Positions 1-7,851 of a DNA stretch of 64,000 nucleotides are shown here, piece after piece; positions within the stretch are counted from its first letter, which is position 1; every line of letters starts with the position of its first letter. The DNA is from Pannonibacter sp051860505 (GTDB lineage Bacteria; Pseudomonadota; Alphaproteobacteria; Rhizobiales; Stappiaceae): contig NZ_JBHYDX010000003.1 in NCBI RefSeq assembly GCF_051860505.1, positions 172,290 to 236,289 on the forward strand, given 5' to 3'. A model generated the notes under the pieces. It had not been told where the DNA came from. It saw nothing but the letters and a program-made list of their open reading frames with translations, and did no database searches. Position numbers and translations under genes: made by a program.

Positions 1-31
1 CCGGCACGCGCGGCGTTTCATAGCGGTTCAT
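1..31 (-). CDS. Possible 5' end of a minus-strand gene cut by the window edge
   Basis: Reading leftward from position 31 there is an ATG followed by ten open codons (MNRYETPRVP) to the edge. A purine-rich GAGAG lies about 8 bases upstream and could be a ribosome binding site. The gene would diverge from tldD. Too little is visible to name it, and it could be chance. Confidence 0.3.
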   Translation of the reverse strand, partial: MNRYETPRVP

Positions 32-244
32 CGGCGTCTCTCGCAGTCTGACAGCATTTTCTTCGCCGGTTATGGGCGAGGCGCGGCTGATGGTCAATCG
101 GCAGACCCTGCTGATTGGCGAAGAACGCAAATGGGCTGCGTCCGCCGCCGGGGGTGAAATCGCCGGCGAAGTGGTTATGTTAGGGCCACGATGCGCGGGA
201 GTCGCCGCGCCAACCTGATTGACTGCCCTCTCGAAAGGCCACCG

Positions 245-1678
245 ATGAGCGAGACCCTGTCCCCTGTGCCCGACCTTCTGGACGCCTCCGGCCTTGGCCT
301 TGAAACCGCCCGCCGCCTCACCGCCGAGGCCCTGTCCGGCGCCGATGACGGGGAACTTTTCGTCGAGTACCGCCAGTCGGAAGGGCTGGTGTTTGATAAC
401 GGCCGCCTGAAGTCCGCCAGCTACGACACGGCGCAGGGCTTCGGCTTGCGGGCGGTTGTGGGCGAGGCAGCCGGATACGCCCACTCGGGCGATATCTCCG
501 AGGCAGCGCTCAAGCGGGCTGCCGATGCGGTGGCAGCCGTGAAGTCCGGCCATGCGGGCAGCTATGCCGCGGCCCCTGCGCGCACCAACACGCGGCTCTA
601 TGCCGATCTCAATCCGCTCGCCAGCCCGAGCTTCGAGGACAAGGTGAAGCTGCTGCAGGAAATCGACGCCTATGCCCGGGCGCGTGACCCGCGCGTGCGG
701 CAGGTCACGGCGTCGGTCGCCGGCTCCTGGCAGGTGGTCGACATCCTGCGCGCCGATGGCCACCGGGTGCGGGATATCCGCCCGATGGTGCGGCTGTCGA
801 TTTCCGTCGTTGCCGCCTCCGGCGACCGGATGGAAGCCGGGTCCTTCGGCTGCGGTGGCCGCGAGGGCTTTGCCCGCTTCATCACCCCGGAAACCTGGCA
901 GGCCGGCGTGGACGAGGCGCTGCGTCAAGCTCTGGTGAACCTTGAGGCAGTTCCCGCTCCGGCTGGCACCTTTGATGTGGTGATGGGACCGGGCTGGCCC
1001 GGCATCCTGCTGCATGAGGCTGTCGGCCATGGCCTTGAAGGCGACTTCAACCGCAAGAAGACCTCGGCCTTCGCGGGGCTGATGGGCCAGCGCGTTGCCG
1101 CGCCGGGCGTCACCATCGTTGATGATGGCACCATCGCTGACCGGCGCGGCTCGCTGACGGTCGACGATGAAGGCACGCCGACCAATCGCACCACCCTGAT
1201 CGAGGATGGCATCCTCGTCGGCTACATGCAGGACCGGCAGAACGCCCGCCTGATGGGCATGGCGCCCACCGGCAACGGCCGCCGCCAGTCCTATGCCCAT
1301 ATCCCCATGCCGCGCATGACCAATACGGTGATGCTGGGCGGCGACAAGGATCCGGCAGAAATCCTCGGCTCGGTCAAGAACGGCATCTTCGCCGTTTCCT
1401 TCGGCGGCGGGCAGGTCGACATCACCTCCGGCAAATTCGTCTTCTCCTGCACCGAAGCCTACCGTATCGAGGACGGCAAGATCGGTGCGCCGGTGAAAGG
1501 CGCGATGCTGATCGGCAATGGGCCGGACGCCCTGACCCGCGTCAGCATGATCGGCAACGACATGAAGCTCGATCCCGGTCTCGGCACCTGCGGCAAGCAG
1601 GGGCAGGGCGTGCCGGTCGGCGTCGGCCAGCCGTCGATGCGCATCAACGCCCTGACGGTTGGCGGAACGGCGGTCTGA
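245..1678 (+). CDS. tldD: TldD metalloprotease subunit
   Basis: 477 aa, the usual length for TldD, which with TldE/PmbA forms a zinc protease that trims peptides (for example microcin B17 precursors) and degrades flexible polypeptides. The metal-binding HExxxH motif is visible as HEAVGHGLEGD, together with the conserved glycine-rich C-terminal half. The frame is open from 191, but the ATG at 245 (MSETLSPVP) is preferred because GAAAGG lies just upstream and it matches the short N-terminus of the family. No tldE is seen here. The HAD gene starts 2 bases after the stop, so the two are probably cotranscribed. Confidence 0.95.
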   Translation: MSETLSPVPDLLDASGLGLETARRLTAEALSGADDGELFVEYRQSEGLVFDNGRLKSASYDTAQGFGLRAVVGEAAGYAHSGDISEAALKRAADAVAAVKSGHAGSYAAAPARTNTRLYADLNPLASPSFEDKVKLLQEIDAYARARDPRVRQVTASVAGSWQVVDILRADGHRVRDIRPMVRLSISVVAASGDRMEAGSFGCGGREGFARFITPETWQAGVDEALRQALVNLEAVPAPAGTFDVVMGPGWPGILLHEAVGHGLEGDFNRKKTSAFAGLMGQRVAAPGVTIVDDGTIADRRGSLTVDDEGTPTNRTTLIEDGILVGYMQDRQNARLMGMAPTGNGRRQSYAHIPMPRMTNTVMLGGDKDPAEILGSVKNGIFAVSFGGGQVDITSGKFVFSCTEAYRIEDGKIGAPVKGAMLIGNGPDALTRVSMIGNDMKLDPGLGTCGKQGQGVPVGVGQPSMRINALTVGGTAV

Positions 1679-1680
1679 TC

Positions 1681-2316
1681 ATGCCGCAGATCCGCGATGC
1701 CAAGGCCGTCACCTTCGTCGTCTTCGACATGGATGACGTGCTCTACGATTATGACCACGAGATCCGCATTGCCGCATTGGAGCGGCTGACGGGCCGGGGG
1801 CGGGAGACGTTCGAGCACGCCATCTGGTATTCGGGCTGGGAGGCATCTGCCCAAACTGGTGAACTGGCAACGCCGGAAGCTTATCTCGCCGGCTTTGCCG
1901 AGCAACTTGGATATCCGATCGACGCCGAAACCTGGATCGCAATCCGTGCCGCAATGATGCGGCCGCGGCCTGCCGTGCTGGCCTTGGCAAATGTCGCTGC
2001 AGAGCAGGCGGACGCGGCCTTGCTCTCCAACAACGGCATGATGCTGAAGCAGGCGCTGCCGGTCTGCGCCCCGGAGATGCTCGATATCTTTGGCGAGAAG
2101 GCGCATGTCTCGGCGGAGTTCGGTGCCCGCAAGCCGGATCCGGCTGTCTTCCTGCGCCTCTGCGAGCGGTACGGCCACGACCCGCGCCAGACTTTCTTCG
2201 TCGACGACATGCCGGAGAACATCGAAGGCGCCGAGGCCGCTGGCCTCATCGCCCACCTCTACGAGACCCCGGACGGCCTGCGCAAGGCCATGCGCGCGCT
2301 CGATTTCGAGGTGTGA
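1681..2316 (+). CDS. HAD-superfamily hydrolase
   Basis: 211 aa. All four HAD motifs are present: nucleophile motif FDMDDVL (Asp16, Asp18), motif II LLSNNG, the motif III lysine in ARKPDP, and the acidic motif IV FFVDDMPEN. The cap is a small helical insert between motifs I and II, as in subclass I phosphatases of the YihX/haloacid dehalogenase type. The substrate, probably a small phosphorylated metabolite, cannot be read from sequence. It follows tldD with a 2-base gap and converges on the beta-lactamase gene. Confidence 0.85.
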   Translation: MPQIRDAKAVTFVVFDMDDVLYDYDHEIRIAALERLTGRGRETFEHAIWYSGWEASAQTGELATPEAYLAGFAEQLGYPIDAETWIAIRAAMMRPRPAVLALANVAAEQADAALLSNNGMMLKQALPVCAPEMLDIFGEKAHVSAEFGARKPDPAVFLRLCERYGHDPRQTFFVDDMPENIEGAEAAGLIAHLYETPDGLRKAMRALDFEV

Positions 2317-2333
2317 GTCCGGCGCTGCCCGAG

Positions 2334-3143
2334 CTAGCGGCCTGCCACGAGCGCTGGCCAATCGGCTAGAAGCGCATCGCGCGTCCGCAGGCCCGTGGGT
2401 CCTTTGACCGGCCCGTCGTCCTGCGTCAGGCGGGCGAAGGCAAGCCTGCGCCCGTCCTTCTCGGCAAAGCCGACAAACCAGCCCCAGCCCCGGTTGCGGT
2501 CAAAGCTGCCATCGGCCTTGCGGGGAAAGGCGCTGCCGGTCTTGCCTGAGATCGTCCAACCGCCAGCGGCAAAGCGCTCCAGAAGGCCGATTGCGGCGAT
2601 CATGGCCTCCGGTGCTACGGGCAGAGTGCCGCTTTGCAGGGCGCTGAGGAAGGCAATCTGTTCGTCCGGAGATATTTTCAGCGATGAGGCGATCCAGGCA
2701 CGTTCAAGCCCGTTGTCCTTACCCGGATCACCTGAGAAATCGGCATTGCCATAGTGAAAGCGCTGGCCATAGTCCGTGAGTTGCCGGGTTCCGAGGCTGG
2801 CCGCAATCCGCTGCGAGTACCAGACAACGGAATGTTTCATCCAGCTGGTCGGCGTCGTCGGCTGCTTCCACAGTTTGCCACCCCAGTCCGGTTCACCTTT
2901 TCGCCACGACAGTTCGGGCAGAATGGCAGACTGAAGCAAGCCGGAATCAAACCCCATGACAGCGAGCGGGATCTTGAAAGTCGAGGCAGGCGTCACGCGG
3001 CCGCCGCAGTCGCCTTGACGCAGCAGGATCTGTGCGCTCGACACGTCGGCGATGACGGTGCAAATGGGTGCAGCCTGGGCGTGAAATGGTGTCAGGGCGG
3101 GCAGAATGGCCGTGAGAACAACAAGAAGGACCGGACGGAGCAT
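2334..3143 (-). CDS. Class D (OXA-type) beta-lactamase
   Basis: 269 aa with an N-terminal signal peptide (about residues 1-25, ending AQAA), so periplasmic. The class D signatures are all in place: STFK (54-57, acylated Ser54 and carboxylated Lys57), SVV (105-107), YGN (131-133) and KTGS (201-204), with GWFVGF downstream. Class D enzymes hydrolyse penicillins and sometimes other beta-lactams through a serine acyl-enzyme. The frame continues to 3401, but the ATG at 3143 gives the signal peptide. No integron, IS or AmpR-type regulator is adjacent, so it looks like an intrinsic chromosomal gene. Its start lies 6 bases from the divergent start at 3150. Confidence 0.93.
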   Translation of the reverse strand: MLRPVLLVVLTAILPALTPFHAQAAPICTVIADVSSAQILLRQGDCGGRVTPASTFKIPLAVMGFDSGLLQSAILPELSWRKGEPDWGGKLWKQPTTPTSWMKHSVVWYSQRIAASLGTRQLTDYGQRFHYGNADFSGDPGKDNGLERAWIASSLKISPDEQIAFLSALQSGTLPVAPEAMIAAIGLLERFAAGGWTISGKTGSAFPRKADGSFDRNRGWGWFVGFAEKDGRRLAFARLTQDDGPVKGPTGLRTRDALLADWPALVAGR

Positions 3144-3149
3144 GGCAGG

Positions 3150-3548
3150 ATGAGTTCCGTTTTTGAAGGACAGACAGGGGCAAAGCGCCGTGTGATTGCG
3201 GCAGGGCCAAGGCGGAGGGAGATCGTCGTCACTGTTCTCTCTGTCGCGCTGGCCATTGCGGCGGTCGGGAGCGCGGGGGCAACTGATACAGGTGCTGCCG
3301 ACTGGACGCTTGAGAAATGCCGACGCTACCGCGATGCTGCGCAGGAGGCCTTGCAGCGATTTGGCAGCATTGGCCTGTCGGACGAGTTCCTGTCCCGGCA
3401 CCGGGCGTTTCTGGATCGTGATTGTGCTGATCCGCGTGACGTGTGCCCGCGCAGTCCGCAGGAACTGGCTTTCGCCGACCGGCTGATCATCCGGGCGATG
3501 AATGCGGGAACCGCAAGCACCTTCCCGCCCTTCGGTTGCCGAAACTGA
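3150..3548 (+). CDS. Small exported protein of unknown function
   Basis: 132 aa from the ATG at 3150. A basic stretch (RRREIV) and hydrophobic segment (VTVLSVALAIAAVGSAGA) form a probable signal peptide. The mature part of about 90 residues has four cysteines (EKCRRY, DRDCADPRDVC, FGCRN) that could form two disulfides in the periplasm, and ends in FPPFGC. I recognise no named domain. If translation starts at 3150 its 5' end abuts the divergent beta-lactamase start; the GTG at 3191 would instead leave room for a promoter. The antiporter gene follows after 24 bases. Confidence 0.65.
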   Translation: MSSVFEGQTGAKRRVIAAGPRRREIVVTVLSVALAIAAVGSAGATDTGAADWTLEKCRRYRDAAQEALQRFGSIGLSDEFLSRHRAFLDRDCADPRDVCPRSPQELAFADRLIIRAMNAGTASTFPPFGCRN

Positions 3549-3572
3549 CCCTTACCAGAGGAACTTGCCCGC

Positions 3573-5360
3573 ATGGCAACTGCATCCGTCCCGCCGCTCT
3601 TCACCGAGGCGATCATCTTTCTGGGCGCGACAGTCATCGCCGTGCCGCTGGCCAAGCGCTTCGGGCTCGGGTCGGTGGTCGGCTATCTGGCGGCAGGGCT
3701 GGCGATCGGTCCTTATGGGCTGAACGCCTTCGGTTCGGCGGGCAACATCCTGCCGGTGGCCGAACTCGGGGTCGTGCTGCTGCTGTTCGTCATCGGCCTT
3801 GAACTGGATGCGGCCCGGCTCTGGCGCATGCGGCGCGATATTCTAGGGCTCGGCGCGGCACAGGTGCTTTTGACCGGTGCCTGTCTCTTCGGCCTGTTGT
3901 GGCTCGCCGGAGCGGCCATGCCGGCTGCCCTCGTTGCCGGGCTTGGTCTTGCGCTGTCATCGACGGCCTTTGCCCTACAGATCCTGCAGGAGCGTGGGCA
4001 GCTTGCAGCGCCTTATGGCCAGCGCGCCTTTGCGATCCTGCTGTTCCAGGACATTGCCATCGTGCCGTTGCTGGCACTGGTTGCGATCCTGTCGCCTGTC
4101 ACGGATGGCTCGGGCGGTGGGTCGGCGCTGACCGAGATTGCCGTAACGCTTCTCGCCGTTGTCGCAGTGATCGTCATCGGCCGGTATCTGGTGTCGCCGG
4201 TGTTCCTGTTCCTGGCCCGGACCAAGGCGCGCGAGGTGATGCTGGCTGCCGCCCTTCTGGTGGCGCTGGGCAGTGCCGGGGTGATGCATATGGTCGGGCT
4301 GTCCATGGCGCTGGGCGCATTCCTGGCCGGGGTTCTGCTTGCGGAATCCAGTTTCCGCCACACGCTCGAGGCGGATATCGAGCCGTTTCGCTCGCTTCTC
4401 ATGGGACTGTTCTTTGTCGCGGTCGGCATGTCGCTGGACCTGGGGTTGATTGCGCGCCTGTGGTATCTGGTTGCCCTTGCGGTCCCGGTGCTGATGCTGG
4501 TCAAGGGCGGCCTGCTGTGGAGCCTCGCCCGTGGGTTCGGCTCGTCCAATGCCGATGCCCTGCGCATTGCCGTGACGCTGCCGCAGGGCGGCGAGTTTGC
4601 TTTCGTGCTGTTTGCCGCCGCCGTGTCGCAAGGCGTTCTGCCTGCCGAGACGGCGAATCTTCTGACCGCGACGGTGATCCTGTCGATGTTGTTCACGCCG
4701 CTTGCCTGCCTCGCGCTCGACTGGTTGGCCGCACGGTTGAAAGCCAGTGGCGCTGCCCATCCGGCTGTCGAGAGTTTCGAGGCGGCGACACCGGTGGTGC
4801 TGATCGTCGGCTTTGGCCGCTTCGGCCGCACGGTGGCGCAGGTGCTGACGTCGGAAGGACTGGAGATCACAGCCATTGACAACCATCCGGACCGGCTCGC
4901 CTATGCGCGCCAGCTCGGCTACCGGGTTTATTATGGCGATGCCACCCGTGCGGATGTGCTTGGCGCTGCCGGTGCCGCGGACGCCGCTCTCGTTGCGCTT
5001 TGCGTGGAGAACGAGGCAGTGATGGAGAAAGCCATCGCCGCCGTCCGCAGCCTCAACCCATCAGCCCGGCTCTACTGCCGCGCGACCAACCGCAGCCATG
5101 CCCTGGCGCTGACCCGGCTGGAGGTCGATTATCAGATCCGCGAGACCTTCGAATCGGGTCTGGCGTTCGGACGCGCCGCGCTCAGCGGGCTTGGTCTGGC
5201 GCCGGAGCGGCTGGCGCAGATCGAGGAAGATGTCCGCCGGCGCGATGCCGAGCGCATGACCCTGCAATTGGAACAGGGCGAGGCGGCGGGGAACGACCGG
5301 CTGCATGCGGTCACGCCACGCAGCCCGGCAAGACAGGCTGGTTCCGATCAGGAGCCCTGA
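3573..5360 (+). CDS. Kef-type monovalent cation:proton antiporter (CPA2) with TrkA-N domain
   Basis: 595 aa. Residues about 5-390 hold roughly twelve hydrophobic helices typical of the Na+/H+ exchanger fold (for example SVVGYLAAGLAIGPYGLNAF and the GLALSSTAFALQ segment). From about residue 405 a Rossmann nucleotide-binding RCK/TrkA-N domain begins with VVLIVGFGRFGRTVAQVL. This layout matches KefB/KefC potassium efflux systems and YbaL-like relatives, located in the inner membrane and gated by a ligand on the RCK domain. No KefF/KefG oxidoreductase gene is adjacent, so glutathione-adduct gating is not shown. It converges on ialB across a repeat-bearing spacer. Confidence 0.9.
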   Translation: MATASVPPLFTEAIIFLGATVIAVPLAKRFGLGSVVGYLAAGLAIGPYGLNAFGSAGNILPVAELGVVLLLFVIGLELDAARLWRMRRDILGLGAAQVLLTGACLFGLLWLAGAAMPAALVAGLGLALSSTAFALQILQERGQLAAPYGQRAFAILLFQDIAIVPLLALVAILSPVTDGSGGGSALTEIAVTLLAVVAVIVIGRYLVSPVFLFLARTKAREVMLAAALLVALGSAGVMHMVGLSMALGAFLAGVLLAESSFRHTLEADIEPFRSLLMGLFFVAVGMSLDLGLIARLWYLVALAVPVLMLVKGGLLWSLARGFGSSNADALRIAVTLPQGGEFAFVLFAAAVSQGVLPAETANLLTATVILSMLFTPLACLALDWLAARLKASGAAHPAVESFEAATPVVLIVGFGRFGRTVAQVLTSEGLEITAIDNHPDRLAYARQLGYRVYYGDATRADVLGAAGAADAALVALCVENEAVMEKAIAAVRSLNPSARLYCRATNRSHALALTRLEVDYQIRETFESGLAFGRAALSGLGLAPERLAQIEEDVRRRDAERMTLQLEQGEAAGNDRLHAVTPRSPARQAGSDQEP

Positions 5361-5365
5361 AACGA

Positions 5366-5390
5366 AAGGCCCCGCCGGAGCGGGGCATCT
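5366..5390 (-). terminator. Terminator-like stem, distal copy
   Basis: CCCCGCCGGAGCGGGG at 5370-5385 forms a GC stem. Read leftward it is followed by CCTTTCGTTT, as in an intrinsic terminator for the minus strand. The same 16 bases recur at 5624-5639, next to ialB. This copy sits directly after the antiporter stop and may also serve that gene. Confidence 0.55.
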
Positions 5391-5424
5391 GGGTGAAGGC
5401 AATATTCCGTTCAGATCTGGCTCC

Positions 5425-5601
5425 GTGTCACCCCGGCCGAGCAAAGCGAGAGCCGGGGCCTACTCGCTTGCAGAGCCTCCGCTTCTATGACCTGCGCAGA
5501 GATGGTAGGAGTGAGCAGTCCAGACGGGCGCGGGCGAACAAATAACCGCTCTGCAAACGAGTAGGCCCCGGGTCTCCGCTTCGCTACGCCCGGGGTGACG
5601 T
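5425..5601. repeat. Dispersed inverted repeat, GTCATCCC family (copy 1)
   Basis: Two arms of about 50 bases (5425-5475 and 5549-5601) are near-perfect reverse complements, with GTCACCCC and GGGGTGAC at the outer ends. They enclose about 73 bases of unpaired spacer. The arms resemble copies near 13.6, 43.1 and 61.2 kb. It lies between two copies of the same terminator stem. No ORF in it looks genuine. Confidence 0.8.
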
Positions 5602-5619
5602 CAGTTTGACTACAAAAAC

Positions 5620-5642
5620 GAATCCCCGCCGGAGCGGGGCTT
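5620..5642 (-). terminator. Rho-independent terminator of ialB
   Basis: On the minus strand the stem of 5624-5639 is followed by ATTCGTTTTTG, an intrinsic terminator about 14 bases past the ialB stop. It repeats the stem at 5370-5385 in the same orientation. Confidence 0.7.
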
Positions 5643-5653
5643 GAGGTCGAGAC

Positions 5654-6208
5654 TTACGGCAGGGCGTCGAAGCCGGCCGAGAAGCCGTTCAGCGAAATCG
5701 GAATGCCGATGCCTTCTTCCGGCGTCTGGAAGATGATGAAGGTGGCCTGCTTGCCGCCCTTGAGCTTGCCGACCAGGTCATCCTGAAGGATGACCTCGGC
5801 GATGCAGCCGTTGGGCAGGCAGCGGACAAAGCCGGCCCGGCCGATATCAGCGTCATCGACACGCAGGCCAAGGCCGGACGGCAGCAGCACGCCGAGCGGT
5901 GCCAGAACGCGCAGGATTCGCGCCTGTTTGTCAGCGGTCTTCAGCACGATCACCGACAGACCGACATTCTCGCGGTCTTCAGCAGTCACGTTCTGAATGA
6001 GGGCACACTGTTCACTAGCGGCGCCTGGAGGCGTGTCGCAGCGCATCTGCCAGTCGCCGTGCACGGCCTTGACCTCGCCCTGGGCCAAGGCGGCCCCGGT
6101 GATGGTGAGGCCGGCAATGACCAGGCTCGCGATGCCGGAGGCCACGCCGAAAACGATCCGGGAAAGGGGGCGCGCAGGAGAGCTAGGCAAGGAGTGTCCT
6201 CCGGACAT
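5654..6208 (-). CDS. Invasion-associated locus B (IalB) family protein
   Basis: 184 aa from the ATG at 6208 (MSGGHSLPSS). A long N-terminal region carries a hydrophobic signal segment (IVFGVASGIASLVIAGLTI) ending near ALAQG. The mature domain starts at HGDWQMRC and has the family's paired cysteines (MRCDTP, EQCALI, VRCLPNGC). IalB proteins are exported; they were named in Bartonella, where they aid erythrocyte entry, but are common in free-living alphaproteobacteria, where the role is unknown. The upstream ATG-less extension to 6355 looks non-coding. Two FNR-like boxes lie about 170-210 bases upstream. Confidence 0.85.
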   Translation of the reverse strand: MSGGHSLPSSPARPLSRIVFGVASGIASLVIAGLTITGAALAQGEVKAVHGDWQMRCDTPPGAASEQCALIQNVTAEDRENVGLSVIVLKTADKQARILRVLAPLGVLLPSGLGLRVDDADIGRAGFVRCLPNGCIAEVILQDDLVGKLKGGKQATFIIFQTPEEGIGIPISLNGFSAGFDALP

Positions 6209-6378
6209 AAGGGTCAGGGCCGCAGCCCGAGCTCGAATCAGGATCAGAACTGACGCAAAGAATAGCCGCAGGCAGCCCGCCCGTTCCAGTCCACAATCCG
6301 CTTTCTCCCTGTCTTTCCCGGCAGGAATGTGACCTTCGCCGAAAAGTTTCGGCAAGACGCCGATCCGGCCTGCGGTCG

Positions 6379-6415
6379 TTGATCAGGATCAAGCGACGAA
6401 TTTGACGAGGATCAA
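6379..6415. promoter_or_regulatory. Two tandem FNR/FixK-like boxes
   Basis: TTGATCAGGATCAA (6379-6392) is a perfect match to the FNR/FixK consensus TTGAT-N4-ATCAA. A second site, TTGACGAGGATCAA (6402-6415), differs by one base. Centres are 23 bp apart. They sit in the 607-bp spacer between divergent ialB (start 6208) and coxB (start 6816). Position alone does not say which gene they control. Confidence 0.6.
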
Positions 6416-6815
6416 TTCGAAGGATGGGGGCGGGTCGGGATGCAGGGCATAAACCCGTTGCAGGACAAGGATTCTTGTGGTTTCTGTGCGCTGCCCGCTG
6501 CTGCGGTGCCCACTGCGGCAGAACGTCGCTGTACGATGGGCCTCGTCGCGGTATATTCGGGTTTGTGCGTAAAATGCACGCAACAGGACGCGACAGACCA
6601 GCTCCCCTGTGGCGCATCGGCAGATGCAGCCGGGGGTCGAAGAGCTGCTTCGAGCGTCCATTTGCAGTTTTCCCCGGTTGCAGGTGGCCGGGAACGGAAA
6701 TGAACCGGCAGCCTATGGCCGGTTCGGGAGTTTCGCGGTGGAGGCAGAGTTGGCCGCCAGCGCGTGGACGTGGTGAGAGAGCCGCCGCAGGCGGACTAGG
6801 GAAGGGAGCGCAGAC

Positions 6816-7742
6816 GTGAAGGCAATCTTCAAGCGTCTCATGGCGGCCGCTGCAGGCGCCGCGGTTCTGGCCGGAACGGCCGGAACGGTCATGGCCCAGG
6901 ATGCAGCCGGGGCCATGTCGCCCTGGCAGCTGGGGTTCCAGGCCTCGGCCTCCGAGGTGATGGATGACATCCACTGGTTCAACAACATGACGCTAGGCAT
7001 CATCACCGTCATCACGCTGTTTGTGCTGGCGCTGCTGATCATTGTCATGGTGCGTTTCAACGCCCGCGCCAACCCGACGCCGTCGCGCACTTCGCACAAC
7101 ACGATGATCGAGGTGGTGTGGACCGTCGCGCCGATCCTGATCCTGGTCGTCATCGCCGTGCCGTCCTTCCGCCTGCTCTACAAGCAGCTTGAGATCCCGG
7201 CCTATGACATGACCATCAAGGCCACCGGTTACCAGTGGTACTGGGGATATGAGTACACCGACGAAGCCCTGGCTGGCATTTCCTTCGACAGCCTGATGCT
7301 GAAGGATGACGAGCGGGCTGCCGTGGCCGAGGCGCGCGGCGTTCCGCTCGCCGACGTGCCGCGCCTGCTGGCAACCGACTATGATGTCGTCGTGCCGGTC
7401 GGCAAGACGGTTCGCGTCCAGGTGACCGCCGCCGACGTGCTGCATGCCTTCGCCATGCCGGCGTTCGGCGTCAAGATCGACGCCGTCCCGGGCCGCCTGA
7501 ACGAAACCTGGTTCAAGGCCGAGAAGACCGGCGTCTACTACGGCCAGTGTTCGGAACTTTGCGGCAAGGACCACGCCTTCATGCCGATCACCGTTCGCGT
7601 TGTGACCCAGGAGCAGTTCGATGCCTGGAGCGAAGCGGCCAAGTCGGATCTGGATGATGCCAACAAGGCGCTGATGGCCTCGCTCGCCGCCGAGCGCAAG
7701 GTGGCTGATGCCGCCCTGCCGGCGCAGGTGACCGCGCGCTGA
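6816..7742 (+). CDS. coxB: Cytochrome c oxidase subunit II (aa3 type)
   Basis: 308 aa starting at GTG 6816 with AGGGAAGGGAG upstream. It has a signal peptide (AVLAGTAGTVMAQ), two transmembrane helices (about 45-70 and 95-115) and a periplasmic cupredoxin domain. The CuA site is intact as CSELCGKDHAFM, and QWYWGYEY is the aromatic patch through which electrons from cytochrome c enter. It is the first gene of the coxBA-ctaB-coxF-ctaG-coxC block. The 460 bp before it hold no gene apart from the FNR-like boxes, so a long leader or a distal promoter is likely. Confidence 0.97.
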   Translation: MKAIFKRLMAAAAGAAVLAGTAGTVMAQDAAGAMSPWQLGFQASASEVMDDIHWFNNMTLGIITVITLFVLALLIIVMVRFNARANPTPSRTSHNTMIEVVWTVAPILILVVIAVPSFRLLYKQLEIPAYDMTIKATGYQWYWGYEYTDEALAGISFDSLMLKDDERAAVAEARGVPLADVPRLLATDYDVVVPVGKTVRVQVTAADVLHAFAMPAFGVKIDAVPGRLNETWFKAEKTGVYYGQCSELCGKDHAFMPITVRVVTQEQFDAWSEAAKSDLDDANKALMASLAAERKVADAALPAQVTAR

Positions 7743-7851
7743 GCTTGTGACGCTTGCTGTGGCCGGTGCGCCGGCCACAGGACTGGGAATTGGGGGCGAT
7801 GCGCGCCAGTAGGGCGCCCGCCGGTTTTACATTACTCGAGGGAGCACGACC

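Noticed and set aside
3975..4886. Long minus-strand frame inside the antiporter gene
   Set aside because: It is the antisense shadow of a GC-rich coding sequence, with Gln/Arg/His-rich composition and no recognisable motif.
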